Shown here: positions 34,586 through 43,376 of the stretch, piece by piece
How the letters are laid out: each line of letters starts with the position of its first letter
Numbering within the stretch: the first letter of the stretch is position 1
Assembly (NCBI RefSeq): GCF_000442255.1
Contig: NZ_KE557281.1
Coordinates: 53,158 to 117,157 of the forward strand
Direction of reading: 5' to 3'
DNA: 64,000 nucleotides
Source of the DNA: Salipiger mucosus DSM 16094
GTDB lineage: Bacteria > Pseudomonadota > Alphaproteobacteria > Rhodobacterales > Rhodobacteraceae
Notes under the pieces: generated by a model
What the model was told of the DNA's origin: nothing
Database searches by the model: none
What the model saw: only the letters and a program-made list of their open reading frames with translations
Program-made: the position numbers and the translations under genes

Positions 34586-35633
34586 CAGCGAGTTTCTCCT
34601 TTGAATAGAGTGTTTCTGTGACCTGCAGGGCCATCATTCCGTTGCGGCGCCGACCGAGATCTCCCATCGCGAGCGGGTTTCCCGCGCAGAGAACCGTTGC
34701 CGGCTGGTCGGGTTCGACGTTGAGTTCGATGGTCGATCCCGTCTTCATTCCCAGGACGTCTTCCATCGGCATCTTCATCTGGTGCAGGATCGCGCGGACA
34801 TCGACATGCGAGTGTTCGATCTCCGCGCGGATATGCTCCCGCCACGCCGGATCGCCGGCGATGTTCTCGCCGTAGAACACAGTCGTCAGCAGTTTGCGAA
34901 CCGGCTCGATGGTCAGGTAGGGGATGACGAAGTCCACCTTGCCTTTCCGCTTGTCGAGTTCGACATCGAGCTGGACATGGATGGCTGGCGCATTTGGTTG
35001 GCCGATGTTGGCGAACTGAGGATTGGTTTCCGTCCGTTCGATATCGAACTCGACCGAGACCAGCTGGGAAAATGCGTTCTTCAGGTCATTGAGGAATACA
35101 CGGGACAGCGATTTCCCGAGCGTTTGCTCGATGAAGGTGAAGTTGCGGCCTTCCGTCGGAGCCGGATCGGAGTGCCGACCACCCAGCTTGATCTCCAACG
35201 CGGCATAGAGAAGCCGTGCGTCGACTCCCATCAGAAGGTTGCCGTCCCAGGGGTTGGCGCGCACGACCGGAAGTAGCCCGGGCACGGGAATACTCGAGAT
35301 TGCCTCTCCGCATGACATGTAGCGGATGCTGCTGATCGACACGTCCACATTCGCAGCCGTGTAGGCTTTCAGGGAGCTGTTCAGTTCTACGACCATGCGC
35401 TCGAAGATGACGTCGAGCATCGGCAACTTCTCGAAGTTGAGCATGGACATGTGGATGATCTGCTCTTCGAAGGTCGAGAACGTCTGTTCCTTCGCCTGCG
35501 GGTTCGTACCCATCATGTCGTCGATGTCCGACTGTTGCAGTTCTTCTGCCCCATCTTCGGATACGGTGTCTTCCGCATCCTGGTTCGGGTCGGTCTGCTC
35601 GGGTGTGTTTTCTGCGTCCTGCTGTTCTGCCAT
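34566..35633 (-). CDS. fliM: Flagellar motor switch protein FliM
   Basis: This encodes 355 residues from ATG 35633, eight bases after the fliL stop. The acidic N-terminus (EDTVSEDGAEELQQSDIDDM) includes the LQQSDIDDM switch segment. A CheC-like middle domain follows (FEKLPMLDVIFERMVVELNS, then the YAALEIKLGG segment), and the C-terminal SpoA domain contains IELNVEPDQPATVLCAGNPL. FliM forms the C-ring and binds phospho-CheY. No CheY gene lies in the window. Confidence 0.92.
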   Translation of the reverse strand: MAEQQDAENTPEQTDPNQDAEDTVSEDGAEELQQSDIDDMMGTNPQAKEQTFSTFEEQIIHMSMLNFEKLPMLDVIFERMVVELNSSLKAYTAANVDVSISSIRYMSCGEAISSIPVPGLLPVVRANPWDGNLLMGVDARLLYAALEIKLGGRHSDPAPTEGRNFTFIEQTLGKSLSRVFLNDLKNAFSQLVSVEFDIERTETNPQFANIGQPNAPAIHVQLDVELDKRKGKVDFVIPYLTIEPVRKLLTTVFYGENIAGDPAWREHIRAEIEHSHVDVRAILHQMKMPMEDVLGMKTGSTIELNVEPDQPATVLCAGNPLAMGDLGRRRNGMMALQVTETLYSKEKLADALDRD

Positions 35634-35641
35634 GGTTTTCT

Positions 35642-36211
35642 TCACTGGATGATGAGATCCCCGATGAGGATCTCTTGTGGGGCCTGGTTACCGGTGACAG
35701 CTTTCGCTCGCTTTAAAAGCTCGCTGCGCAGGCGCACGAGACCGTAGCTGCCCTGCAGATCGCGCTCGTCGAGCTGGCGCAGGTAATCCTGGAAGGAGTC
35801 TCGCATGAAGATCTTCTTGTTCTCCAACTCCGTCGCCTCGTCCGGGCCCTGGTCTTCGTAGACCATCGTCAGCTTGATCTTCATGAAACGTGACGTCTTC
35901 CGGCCGGAGGCCGTGTAACCCGTGATGTTCACGATCATCTCGTCGAAGTTCAGATACGCGTAGTCGACCGTGTCCTCGGTTTCGGTCTCGTGTGTCTGCT
36001 CCGCTGAGTGAGCTTCCTCCGAGGTTCCGGACACCGCGTTCTTCACACCGTCAATGCCCACTGCCGCGACGAGACCACCGGTCAAAGAGGCCCCACCGAT
36101 CAGGATCAGGAGCGCGAACTTCAAAAGCTTGCCTTTCATGCGCCCCTTGTTCACGTCCGGCGCGTCTTCACCGTCGACTTCCGGGGTATCTGTCGTGTCG
36201 TCTTCGCTCAT
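35642..36211 (-). CDS. fliL: Flagellar basal body-associated protein FliL
   Basis: This encodes 189 residues from ATG 36211. A cytoplasmic acidic N-terminus leads to one membrane span (LLKFALLILIGGASLTGGLVA) and then a periplasmic FliL domain (VDYAYLNFDEMIVNITGY, FMKIKLTMVYEDQG, and an end of LKRAKAVTGNQAPQEILIGDL). FliL encircles stators and supports torque. It opens the fliL-fliM operon, divergent from fliF. Confidence 0.88.
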   Translation of the reverse strand: MSEDDTTDTPEVDGEDAPDVNKGRMKGKLLKFALLILIGGASLTGGLVAAVGIDGVKNAVSGTSEEAHSAEQTHETETEDTVDYAYLNFDEMIVNITGYTASGRKTSRFMKIKLTMVYEDQGPDEATELENKKIFMRDSFQDYLRQLDERDLQGSYGLVRLRSELLKRAKAVTGNQAPQEILIGDLIIQ

Positions 36212-36255
36212 GTCTGCAGGGCCTCCTTCGTGGCGGAAAATATTTCCAACAATAA

Positions 36256-36290
36256 ACCTTGGCGAAAATATACCCGAGTAAGGTTTACAG
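36256..36290. promoter_or_regulatory. Inverted repeat in the fliL/fliF divergent region
   Basis: TAAACCTT and AAGGTTTA face each other around a 19-base spacer in the divergent fliL/fliF region. Such a repeat could bind a dimeric regulator serving both operons. It is placed by eye and is unproven. Confidence 0.3.
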
Positions 36291-36350
36291 GCAAATGAAA
36301 ACGGTCTATTCATGTGCCGTTGAAATAAATCCTTTGAATTTGGTGCTGCC

Positions 36351-38018
36351 TTGAACTCTATTCTTTCCAATCTTCGCTCCCTGGGCCCGGCGCGTCTCGC
36401 CGTGCTGGGAGGTGTCGGGCTGGCCCTCATGCTTGCGCTCTTCTTCGGGGTGCAGCAGGTGACCAAGCCCGTCTACAATACCCTGTACAGCGGGCTGAGC
36501 CCGTCGGAAGCATCCGAGATCGTCGGAACCCTGGAGGGGGCCGGCATTCAGGTGGATGTTTCCTCCGACAGTTCAGTCGTGTCCATCCCAAAGAGCGACT
36601 TTGCAACCGCGCGGATGATGCTCGCGGAAGCCGGCCTGCCATCCGAGGGAGCCCCGGGTTGGGAGATTTTCGACCAGAGCGGCAACATGGGGATGAATAC
36701 CTTCCTTCAGCGCGTGAACAGGCTCAGAGCGATGGAAGGCGAACTCGCGCGCAGCATCCAGACGGTGTCCGGCGTCGAGTCTGCGCGCGTTCACCTCGTT
36801 CTGCCCGAGCGAGAGGCATTCAGCCGGGACCGGGCGACGCCGAAAGCCTCCGTCGTGGTGCGTACTTCGGCCGCCTACTCCATGGACGAGGAACAGGCGA
36901 ATGCCATTCGTTTTCTGGTGTCTTCCGGCGTCCCGGATCTCGCGCCCGAGCGCGTCACGGTCATGTCCACCGATGGTGAAATCATCCTGGCGGAAAACGG
37001 TGAAGAAGCATCAGCGGAGGCGACGATCCAGTCCGCTCGGACGATGCATGAAGATCGGTTCGAGCGTGACATCGAAAAAATCCTGTCCGCGCGCGTCGGG
37101 GCCGGAAACGTGCGAGTGAACGTCGCCGTCGACGTGACAACTCAGCGTCGTGTCGTGGTCGAGGAAAGCTTCGATCCCGAGCAGCAGGTTGTTCGATCCA
37201 CGGAAACGCAAAGCAGCACCGAAGAGAGCACCTCGAACGAGGGGAACAACGTCAGCGTCGAGAACAATATTCCCGAGAACCTGGGTGGTGGCGGTGGACA
37301 GGCCGCCGGATCACAGTCGTCCGCACAGGAAAGCTCGGAGATCGTGAACTACGAGATCGGCAACACCAAGACCGAGACGGTCTACGAGCCCGGAGATATC
37401 CGGAAGGTCTCCGTCGCGGTTCTCGTCAACGGCATTTACGACCGTCAGGACAATGGCGAGGTCGAATACACGGAACGTCCGCCGGAAGAACTCGCGCGAC
37501 TGGAAGAACTGGTCAGGACCGCCATCGGGTTCGAAGAAGGTCGCGGGGACAGTGTGTCGGTCGATAGCCTTCGGTTCATGGATCGCTCCATGGAAATCGG
37601 CGACCCGGTGGGAACCTCGCTCCTCGACATCCTCAAGGAAAACGTCATGACCATCCTGAAGTGGCTGTTTGTTCTCCTCGTGGTCGGGCTGGTTCTGGCA
37701 CTGGGCGTAAAGCCGCTGATCAACAGGATCTTTGCCACTTCGGATCAGACCTCGGATGAGGACGGGATCGAAGCTCCCAACGCAGACGGATCGGAGACTG
37801 GTGGCGCGCCCGCACCGGGAAGCCAGACTTCTTCGGAAGGAAGCGACCGTCAGGCGACCCGTGAGGCCCAGGCCGACCAGGGAGACGAAGTCATCGACGT
37901 CGTATCCGTTCAGGGCGGCGTGCGTCGAAAGCGGATCTCCAGCCTCCAGAACATGGTGAGCGAAGATCCCGACGAGGCCCTGAAAATCCTCCGTGGCTGG
38001 ATCGCGCAGGACGGCTGA
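36351..38018 (+). CDS. fliF: Flagellar MS-ring protein FliF
   Basis: This encodes 555 residues from a TTG start at 36351. Membrane spans lie near residues 16-34 (ARLAVLGGVGLALMLALFFG) and 430-452 (WLFVLLVVGLVLALGV). The periplasmic ring-building motifs are present: NTLYSGLSPSEASEIVGTLE, then FLQRVNRLRAMEGELARSIQ and ESARVHLVLPEREAFSRDR. The C-terminal FliG-binding tail (RKRISSLQNMVSEDPDEALK) is intact. It starts the fliF-fliH-fliN-fliP-fliG operon. Confidence 0.96.
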   Translation: MNSILSNLRSLGPARLAVLGGVGLALMLALFFGVQQVTKPVYNTLYSGLSPSEASEIVGTLEGAGIQVDVSSDSSVVSIPKSDFATARMMLAEAGLPSEGAPGWEIFDQSGNMGMNTFLQRVNRLRAMEGELARSIQTVSGVESARVHLVLPEREAFSRDRATPKASVVVRTSAAYSMDEEQANAIRFLVSSGVPDLAPERVTVMSTDGEIILAENGEEASAEATIQSARTMHEDRFERDIEKILSARVGAGNVRVNVAVDVTTQRRVVVEESFDPEQQVVRSTETQSSTEESTSNEGNNVSVENNIPENLGGGGGQAAGSQSSAQESSEIVNYEIGNTKTETVYEPGDIRKVSVAVLVNGIYDRQDNGEVEYTERPPEELARLEELVRTAIGFEEGRGDSVSVDSLRFMDRSMEIGDPVGTSLLDILKENVMTILKWLFVLLVVGLVLALGVKPLINRIFATSDQTSDEDGIEAPNADGSETGGAPAPGSQTSSEGSDRQATREAQADQGDEVIDVVSVQGGVRRKRISSLQNMVSEDPDEALKILRGWIAQDG

Positions 38019-38020
38019 CC

Positions 38021-38695
38021 ATGGAAGCGATTGATCTGTTCTCCAGGGATTTCGACGAGGAAGCCGAAATCGCACGTCAGAGGGCGGAGACCGGCGAGGA
38101 CCGCGTCTTCGACCTCGCCGAGCACAATGAACTGCTCGAGGCGGCTGTCGCGGCCGCCCGCCAGGAAGCCTACGATCAGGGGGTCTCTGACGGCACGGCA
38201 AAGAAGCAGTCGGAAATCGGCCAGACCGCGGCGGAGGCGCTCAAGGAAATCGCCCCGAGCCTGGAAGGGATCCTGTCCGATCTGCCCGCCCACAAGGCCG
38301 AGCTGGAACGTCAGATGACCGATCTGGCCTATAATATCGTCACGAAGATCGCGCCCGTCTTCGTGGATGCGCTTGGACCCGAACTGATTGTCCGGACGGT
38401 GGCCGAAAAAATGCAGCGGGTCTGTACGGACGAAGCCCTCGAGATCCGGGTCGCCCCGGACGTGCGGCCGCTTGTCGAGCCCCGCATCACCGAACTGAGC
38501 GAGGAAACCGGACGCATCCAAATTATCGAGGACCCCGATCTGGAAGCAGCAGATGTCCGGATCGCGTGGCGCAACGGTTTCATGGAGCATCGGGTCAGTG
38601 ACCTTGTCTCGGATATCGCCGAGATGATGCGGCCTCCGACCGATGATGCCGATGAGACGTCCCCCCAACACGAACCAGAAAAGCCCGAGGAGTAA
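38021..38695 (+). CDS. fliH: Flagellar export regulator FliH
   Basis: This encodes 224 residues, three bases after fliF. The N-terminal third is an acidic coiled coil (EEAEIARQRAETGEDRVFDL). The Ala-rich helical middle leads to a C-terminal alpha/beta domain (LEIRVAPDVRPLVEPRITEL, then IQIIEDPDLEAADVRIAWRN). FliH links FliI to the C-ring. The call rests on context as well as the weak family pattern. Confidence 0.8.
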   Translation: MEAIDLFSRDFDEEAEIARQRAETGEDRVFDLAEHNELLEAAVAAARQEAYDQGVSDGTAKKQSEIGQTAAEALKEIAPSLEGILSDLPAHKAELERQMTDLAYNIVTKIAPVFVDALGPELIVRTVAEKMQRVCTDEALEIRVAPDVRPLVEPRITELSEETGRIQIIEDPDLEAADVRIAWRNGFMEHRVSDLVSDIAEMMRPPTDDADETSPQHEPEKPEE

Positions 38696-38700
38696 AGAGC

Positions 38701-39060
38701 ATGGCTGATCAAATGGACTACAAGGAAATCGACGAGACCGCCGAGGCAAATGCCGGTGACGGTGTCCAGGAAGAGCAAGCAACCGCCGAGACGGCCGGCG
38801 GCGAGGGTCGCAACGTCGAGGCCATGATGGGTGTCGATATGGATGTCCAGATCGTGCTCGGTGAAACCCAGATGAAAGTATCCGAGCTTCTGAAGCTCAG
38901 CCGCGGATCGGTCATCGAGCTCGAGAAGAAGATCGGCTCCCCCGTGGACGTCATGATCAATGACCGCGTCGTGGCACGCGGAGATCTCGTGAAGGTCGGC
39001 GACAACAATGTCGGCGTGACCCTGACCGAGATCGTGAAAAACTTCGTGCCCGCGGGCTGA
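38701..39060 (+). CDS. fliN: Flagellar motor switch protein FliN
   Basis: This encodes 119 residues from ATG 38701 with GAGGAG upstream. The acidic N-terminus is followed by the SpoA fold: MDVQIVLGETQMKVSELLKL, RGSVIELEKKIGSPVDVMIN and DRVVARGDLVKVGDNNVGVT. FliN forms the base of the C-ring and holds FliH. Confidence 0.95.
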   Translation: MADQMDYKEIDETAEANAGDGVQEEQATAETAGGEGRNVEAMMGVDMDVQIVLGETQMKVSELLKLSRGSVIELEKKIGSPVDVMINDRVVARGDLVKVGDNNVGVTLTEIVKNFVPAG

Positions 39061-39067
39061 CCCTACG

Positions 39068-39292
39068 ATGGCAGCGACCGGCAAAAAGGATGCGCCCTCT
39101 CGGCGGGCTGCCTCGCTCGAGGCCCTGGCGGTGCGCCTTGTCGGCCGCTCGCTGGCCGAGGTCGAGCGCGCGGTCATCATCGCGACCGTGGCCTCGGCAC
39201 GAACGGAACGACAGGCCGCGGAGAGTCTCGGTATTCACCCCAAGACTCTCCGCAACAAGCTTCGCAAATTTCAGGAAGAAAGACTGACCTGA
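39068..39292 (+). CDS. Stand-alone Fis-type helix-turn-helix protein
   Basis: This encodes 74 residues. Residues 30-70 form the Fis/NtrC-type HTH: VERAVIIATVASARTERQAA, then ESLGIHPKTLRNKLRKFQEE. This is the DNA-binding end found in FlbD and other sigma54 activators, without the AAA+ or receiver domains. It starts eight bases after fliN and ends one base before fliP. No strong ribosome site is seen. It may bind DNA on its own or compete with a full-length activator; both are inference. Confidence 0.75.
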   Translation: MAATGKKDAPSRRAASLEALAVRLVGRSLAEVERAVIIATVASARTERQAAESLGIHPKTLRNKLRKFQEERLT

Positions 39293-39293
39293 C

Positions 39294-40085
39294 ATGAGTA
39301 TTTTCAGGATCCTTCCGGCGGTCATTTTCGGCGCCGGCATGCTGTTGCTGACCGGCGCCGCCCAGGCCCAGGAAGCTTCCGGTCTGCTGCGCTCGGCCGC
39401 AGAGCAACTCACCGACGGCGGCGAGGGGACCACGGAGCTCAGTGGTCGCATCCTGCAGATGATCGCCCTGATGACGGTGCTCAGCATCGCGCCGGGGCTT
39501 CTGGTGCTGATGACGAGCTTCACCCGTTTTGTCATCGTCTTCTCGATGCTGAGATCCGCGCTGGGCCTGAACCAGACCCCACCCAACATGGTGCTGAGCT
39601 CTCTTGCCCTCTTCATGACGCTCTTCGTCATGCAGCCGGTGATGACCGATGCCTGGGAGGGTGGCCTTCAACCCCTCCTGGAAGACAGCATCACCGAGGA
39701 ACAAGCTCTCACCCGGGTGTCCGAGCCCTTCAAGGCATTCATGTTTGCCAATACCCGTGAGAAGGATCTCCAACTCTTTGAGGACATGGCCGAGCTGCCG
39801 CCTGAGACGGACACCACGCTTGAAAGCGTGGGGTGGCGCGAGCTGATCCCCGCCTTCGTGATTTCGGAGCTTCGCCGGGCCTTCAGCATCGGGTTCTTGA
39901 TGTACCTGCCCTTCATCGTGATCGACCTGATCGTGGCCTCGGTGCTCATGAGCGCCGGCATGATGATGCTTCCACCGGTGATGATCTCCCTGCCCTTCAA
40001 GGTGATGTTCTTCGTGCTCGTGGATGGCTGGTACATGCTCGCGGGTTCTCTCATCCAGGGGTACGTCCCCATGTCCGGAGGATAG
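39294..40085 (+). CDS. fliP: Flagellar export gate protein FliP
   Basis: This encodes 263 residues, one base after the HTH gene stop. A signal peptide (ILPAVIFGAGMLLLTGAAQA) is typical of FliP. The LQMIALMTVLSIAPGLLVLM and TSFTRFVIVFSMLRSALGLN spans, then PPNMVLSSLALFMTLFVM, identify the family. The last spans end in AGSLIQGYV. FliP is the core of the FliPQR pore. The usual partner fliO is not next to it. Confidence 0.96.
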   Translation: MSIFRILPAVIFGAGMLLLTGAAQAQEASGLLRSAAEQLTDGGEGTTELSGRILQMIALMTVLSIAPGLLVLMTSFTRFVIVFSMLRSALGLNQTPPNMVLSSLALFMTLFVMQPVMTDAWEGGLQPLLEDSITEEQALTRVSEPFKAFMFANTREKDLQLFEDMAELPPETDTTLESVGWRELIPAFVISELRRAFSIGFLMYLPFIVIDLIVASVLMSAGMMMLPPVMISLPFKVMFFVLVDGWYMLAGSLIQGYVPMSGG

Positions 40086-40088
40086 GCT

Positions 40089-40388
40089 ATGGAAAAGGAC
40101 GACTCTTCCCGCCAGAGCGACAAGGTCGACGATTTCCCGCTCGAAGGGTTGGCCGACGAGATTTCAAGCCATCCCCTTGCCGGAAGGATCCACGAGATCG
40201 CCCGGGCAAAGGGGATCGAGCTCAACGATCTCGGGGCGATCCGCCAGGTCCTGGACGGGCTGTCCTCGGAAGAGGAAACCGACCCGCGCCTGGTCTTTCT
40301 TCTGGGCATGTTCGTGGAGCGCATTCTTCACCACGAGGAAATCGCCTCCATGCAAGAAGACACGGAAACAGATGTCTCCGGCCATTGA
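40089..40388 (+). CDS. Small acidic protein between fliP and fliG
   Basis: This encodes 99 residues from ATG 40089, behind GGAGG. No signal or membrane span. The helical segment HPLAGRIHEIARAKGIELND is followed by a predicted second helix pair (DPRLVFLLGMFVERILHHEE). No family is recognised. Being inside the fliP-fliG gap it is co-translated with the motor genes and may be a chaperone or C-ring accessory. Confidence 0.5.
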   Translation: MEKDDSSRQSDKVDDFPLEGLADEISSHPLAGRIHEIARAKGIELNDLGAIRQVLDGLSSEEETDPRLVFLLGMFVERILHHEEIASMQEDTETDVSGH

Positions 40389-40430
40389 CGGCCGGGATTT
40401 CGCAGCAATTTGTTGAGCAAGGAATTCGAG

Positions 40431-41459
40431 ATGAGCACGACAGTCAGAACCGACATCAAGAAGATTTCAGGATCCGAGAAGGCCGCCATCCTCTTCCTGT
40501 GTCTTGGCCAGGAAAGGGGGTCCGAACTGATGAAGCAGCTCGGTGAAACCCAGGTCATGCCGGTCAGCCGGGCCATAGCTGGACTCGGACAGGTCACAAC
40601 TGATGTCGTCGAGGACGTGATCACTGAATTCGTCGAAGGCATGACCGCCGGCGGTGGCGTCCATGGCAACTTCAACGAGGCCGAGGAATGGCTCAAGTCC
40701 TTCTTGCCGGAAGATCAGGCGGACCGGATGATGGGAGAAATCCGTGGCCCTGTGAAGGGCAAGAACATGTGGGCCCGTTTCAGCTCGCTGAACGAGAACG
40801 TGATCGCCAACTACCTCCGCCTGGAAAATCCCCAGACCGTTGCGGCGATCCTGTCACAGGTGAAGGCAGACATTTCCGCGAAGGTTCTGCCGCTTCTGCC
40901 TGAAGACATGATGCAGGACGTGATCGAACGGATGATCCGGATGGAAGCCGTTCCGCAGGACATGCTGGAAGGCATCGAGACGGCCCTGGAGACCGAGTTC
41001 CTGGATTCCGCCGCGAATGTCAGCGGCGTCGACTCCCACGAGCGCATGGCAAACATCTTCAACAAGTTTCCCCCGGAAACCTTCGAGGGGATCTCGGGTA
41101 AGCTTGACGGGTCGATGCCCGATGAGCTGGCTCGCATCAAACAGAAGATGTTCACCTTCGATGACCTGGCTCGCATGGACACTCAGAACCTGGGTCGCGT
41201 CATTCGCTCCGGTACCGATGGTGCACGTGTTCCGACTGCGCTGAAAGGCGCGAAGTCGGATGTCCGGGATTACTTCCTGCAGTGCCTTCCGGAGCGGTCG
41301 CGCAACCTTCTCAAGGAAGAGATGGATTCCCTCGGTCCGGTTCGCATGCGAGACGTTCAAACCGCCCAGGCGGCCCTGGTCGACGTGGCCAAGGAACTGG
41401 CCGAGGACGGCGCCATCCAGCTCCCGATGAATGACGACGAGGACGAGATCATCGAATGA
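40431..41459 (+). CDS. fliG: Flagellar motor switch protein FliG
   Basis: This encodes 342 residues from ATG 40431 with AAGGA eight bases upstream. The N-terminal MS-ring-binding domain starts ISGSEKAAILFLCLGQERGS. The middle domain has the EHPQ-like segment LRLENPQTVAAILSQVKADI. The C-terminal torque domain carries charged residues on FTFDDLARMDTQNLGRVIRS and LKEEMDSLGPVRMRDVQTAQ. FliG couples the stator to the rotor. The stop overlaps the next gene (ATGA). Confidence 0.95.
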   Translation: MSTTVRTDIKKISGSEKAAILFLCLGQERGSELMKQLGETQVMPVSRAIAGLGQVTTDVVEDVITEFVEGMTAGGGVHGNFNEAEEWLKSFLPEDQADRMMGEIRGPVKGKNMWARFSSLNENVIANYLRLENPQTVAAILSQVKADISAKVLPLLPEDMMQDVIERMIRMEAVPQDMLEGIETALETEFLDSAANVSGVDSHERMANIFNKFPPETFEGISGKLDGSMPDELARIKQKMFTFDDLARMDTQNLGRVIRSGTDGARVPTALKGAKSDVRDYFLQCLPERSRNLLKEEMDSLGPVRMRDVQTAQAALVDVAKELAEDGAIQLPMNDDEDEIIE

Positions 41460-42487
41460 GTTCAGGCGGCATCAGGCATGTTGCGGGGTCGATGCCCTTC
41501 TCCGCCGGCGGCGAGATCGCGGTCAAGCCGCCGGTCAGCGGAGAGGCGGCCACCAATACCTCGCCGGCCGATCTTCGTGCACTCGCGCGTGCGGGCTGGA
41601 CCGAGGGGACCGTGAGCGCCCTTTCGGAGAGGGGAACGGTCCAGGTCCAGACCCGTCTGGGGATGATGGCCCTCCAGGTGCGAAACCTAGGTCTCGAAGT
41701 CGGGGCCCGCATCATGCTGTCGTATGATGCCGAGACCGGTCGCGTGAATTTTCGTACACCGATGCCTGCAGCTTCCGCGGCCGGCGCCCAGGCCGCGAGC
41801 ACAGTGCAGGGACAGGCGGCTGGCCAGCAGACGTCAAAGCCGGCTCTGTCTTCCTTCACGCCCACGTCCCTGAACCAGAGCCTCCTGACCACCGGGACGA
41901 TGGAGAAGGTTGTCGGAGCGCCGCAGTCCACGGATGCCACGATGCGTACGCTGAGTGCGGTCTTTCCCCACAGCAACGCGAATTCCTTTGCTCTCGCGGC
42001 AGCCTTGTTCCCGATTGTGGTCCGCGGTGGCACCCTGTCGGGCATCGTGAACCGCAGGACCGGTGCCTACAACGCGGACACGCGGCTGATGGCGCTCGCG
42101 CGAAAGATCTCGGCCCGGCCGGTTACGCCGCCGGATGAGGATTTCGGCTACATGAGCTGGAACATGCCCTTTTTCCACGAAGGGGGGACCCGGGACATCG
42201 CGTTGACACAGGGCCGCGAAAAATCAATCGAGGCGCCGGACAACGAGATGGTCCGCACCGTTCTCCGGGGGCAGTTCGAGCAGCTCGGGAACGTCTGCGT
42301 GGATGTCCTGATGGATGCGGACCTGATCACGGTCGAATGCGCGTCCGAGAACCGTGCGTCCGATGCCCTTATGGCTGACCTCGAGCGCATGGTGAACGTC
42401 TTCGGTGCGACGTTCGATTTCAGGATGTCCCTGGTGTTCCGGTGGGGAGAAGACGCGTACGGCCTTGTCCGGCCGCCTGCGCCCTGA
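41456..42487 (+). CDS. Putative flagellar hook-length control-like protein (FliK-like)
   Basis: This encodes 343 residues. The N-terminal part (TSPADLRALARAGWTEGTVS, then VQVQTRLGMMALQVRNLGLE) resembles the beta-barrel FliK N-terminal region. An Ala/Gln/Thr-rich linker (about 105-135) follows. The C-terminal 80 residues (EMVRTVLRGQFEQLGNVCVD, and SDALMADLERMVNVFGATFD) could be the FliK substrate-switch domain, but no strict motif is present. It overlaps fliG by four bases and converges on the DUF1217 gene. A different C-ring accessory is possible. Confidence 0.4.
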   Translation: MSSGGIRHVAGSMPFSAGGEIAVKPPVSGEAATNTSPADLRALARAGWTEGTVSALSERGTVQVQTRLGMMALQVRNLGLEVGARIMLSYDAETGRVNFRTPMPAASAAGAQAASTVQGQAAGQQTSKPALSSFTPTSLNQSLLTTGTMEKVVGAPQSTDATMRTLSAVFPHSNANSFALAAALFPIVVRGGTLSGIVNRRTGAYNADTRLMALARKISARPVTPPDEDFGYMSWNMPFFHEGGTRDIALTQGREKSIEAPDNEMVRTVLRGQFEQLGNVCVDVLMDADLITVECASENRASDALMADLERMVNVFGATFDFRMSLVFRWGEDAYGLVRPPAP

Positions 42488-42489
42488 GA

Positions 42490-43323
42490 TCATCGATAGA
42501 TGCTGCTTCCTGAAAATCCTGAAATCGCCCCGATGTCGTAGGTCATCGCGGTAAATCCGCCGCCGCCGAAGCCGACACTCGGGTTCATGAGCTGCAGGAT
42601 CGGGCTGTTGCCCGCGGCGCTTTGTGGCGGGTTCTCGATGTCCTTGATGAGCGCGTACTTCTCGGTCAGGCGGTCGATTTCCCCGGGCTCCTGAAGCTTC
42701 TCGATGTCGTAGGCGTCCTCGAACATCTCCTTCTGCTTGTCGACATCCAGTCGGACGACGTTGTCGGGGATATTCAGGACGGTCCGCATGAAATCGCCAA
42801 AGTCCTCGTCGGCCAGGATCTTGTACCAGCTGTCGATCTCGGGCGCCTTCTTTTCGAACTCGAGCACCACGCCGAGCGTCGAGTTCTGATCCGCCGAGTC
42901 ATCGATGAATTCACGCTCGACATACTTGTCGACCTGTTCCTGGCGCCACTGGCTGGACAGGGTGTTGTAGTTTGTTTCTCCGCCGGCCTGGAAGTCCATC
43001 GTCTTGTACAGCTCGGTGATCTTCGGGTCGTTGAGCCTGCGAACGAGGGAGTTCTCGTCGTTGATGTCACTTTCGAAGATCTTCTTCATCATCCCCTTGG
43101 CGTAGATCTTGTCCTCCAGGCCGTGGGCCTTCATCATGAAGCTGAAGGTCTCGTAGTTCTCGACGAAGTCATCGATGGACTCGATGTCGGGTGCGTTTTT
43201 ACGGAAATCCTCGATGGCGCGCTTGTGCACGACCTCGTTGCGAATGCCCTCGAGCTGCTTGTCCTTGGTGTCGTCGATGACTTTCATTGCCATCGGGGTC
43301 GACAGGCCGCCAATGTTGATCAT
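42490..43323 (-). CDS. DUF1217 flagellar-locus protein
   Basis: This encodes 277 residues, ATG 43323 preceded by AAAGGA. The helical repeats ESIDDFVENYETFSFMMKAH and DKIYAKGMMKKIFESDINDE are the DUF1217 pattern. Members are found in Rhodobacteraceae and rhizobial flagellar clusters. They may aid export or filament assembly, but the role is not settled. It sits alone on the minus strand between the fliG operon and the NUDIX gene. Confidence 0.8.
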   Translation of the reverse strand: MINIGGLSTPMAMKVIDDTKDKQLEGIRNEVVHKRAIEDFRKNAPDIESIDDFVENYETFSFMMKAHGLEDKIYAKGMMKKIFESDINDENSLVRRLNDPKITELYKTMDFQAGGETNYNTLSSQWRQEQVDKYVEREFIDDSADQNSTLGVVLEFEKKAPEIDSWYKILADEDFGDFMRTVLNIPDNVVRLDVDKQKEMFEDAYDIEKLQEPGEIDRLTEKYALIKDIENPPQSAAGNSPILQLMNPSVGFGGGGFTAMTYDIGAISGFSGSSIYR

Positions 43324-43376
43324 GGCTCATATTCCTTTCTTCAATGAAGTATAGATTGTCGGCGACCGACCCGTTG

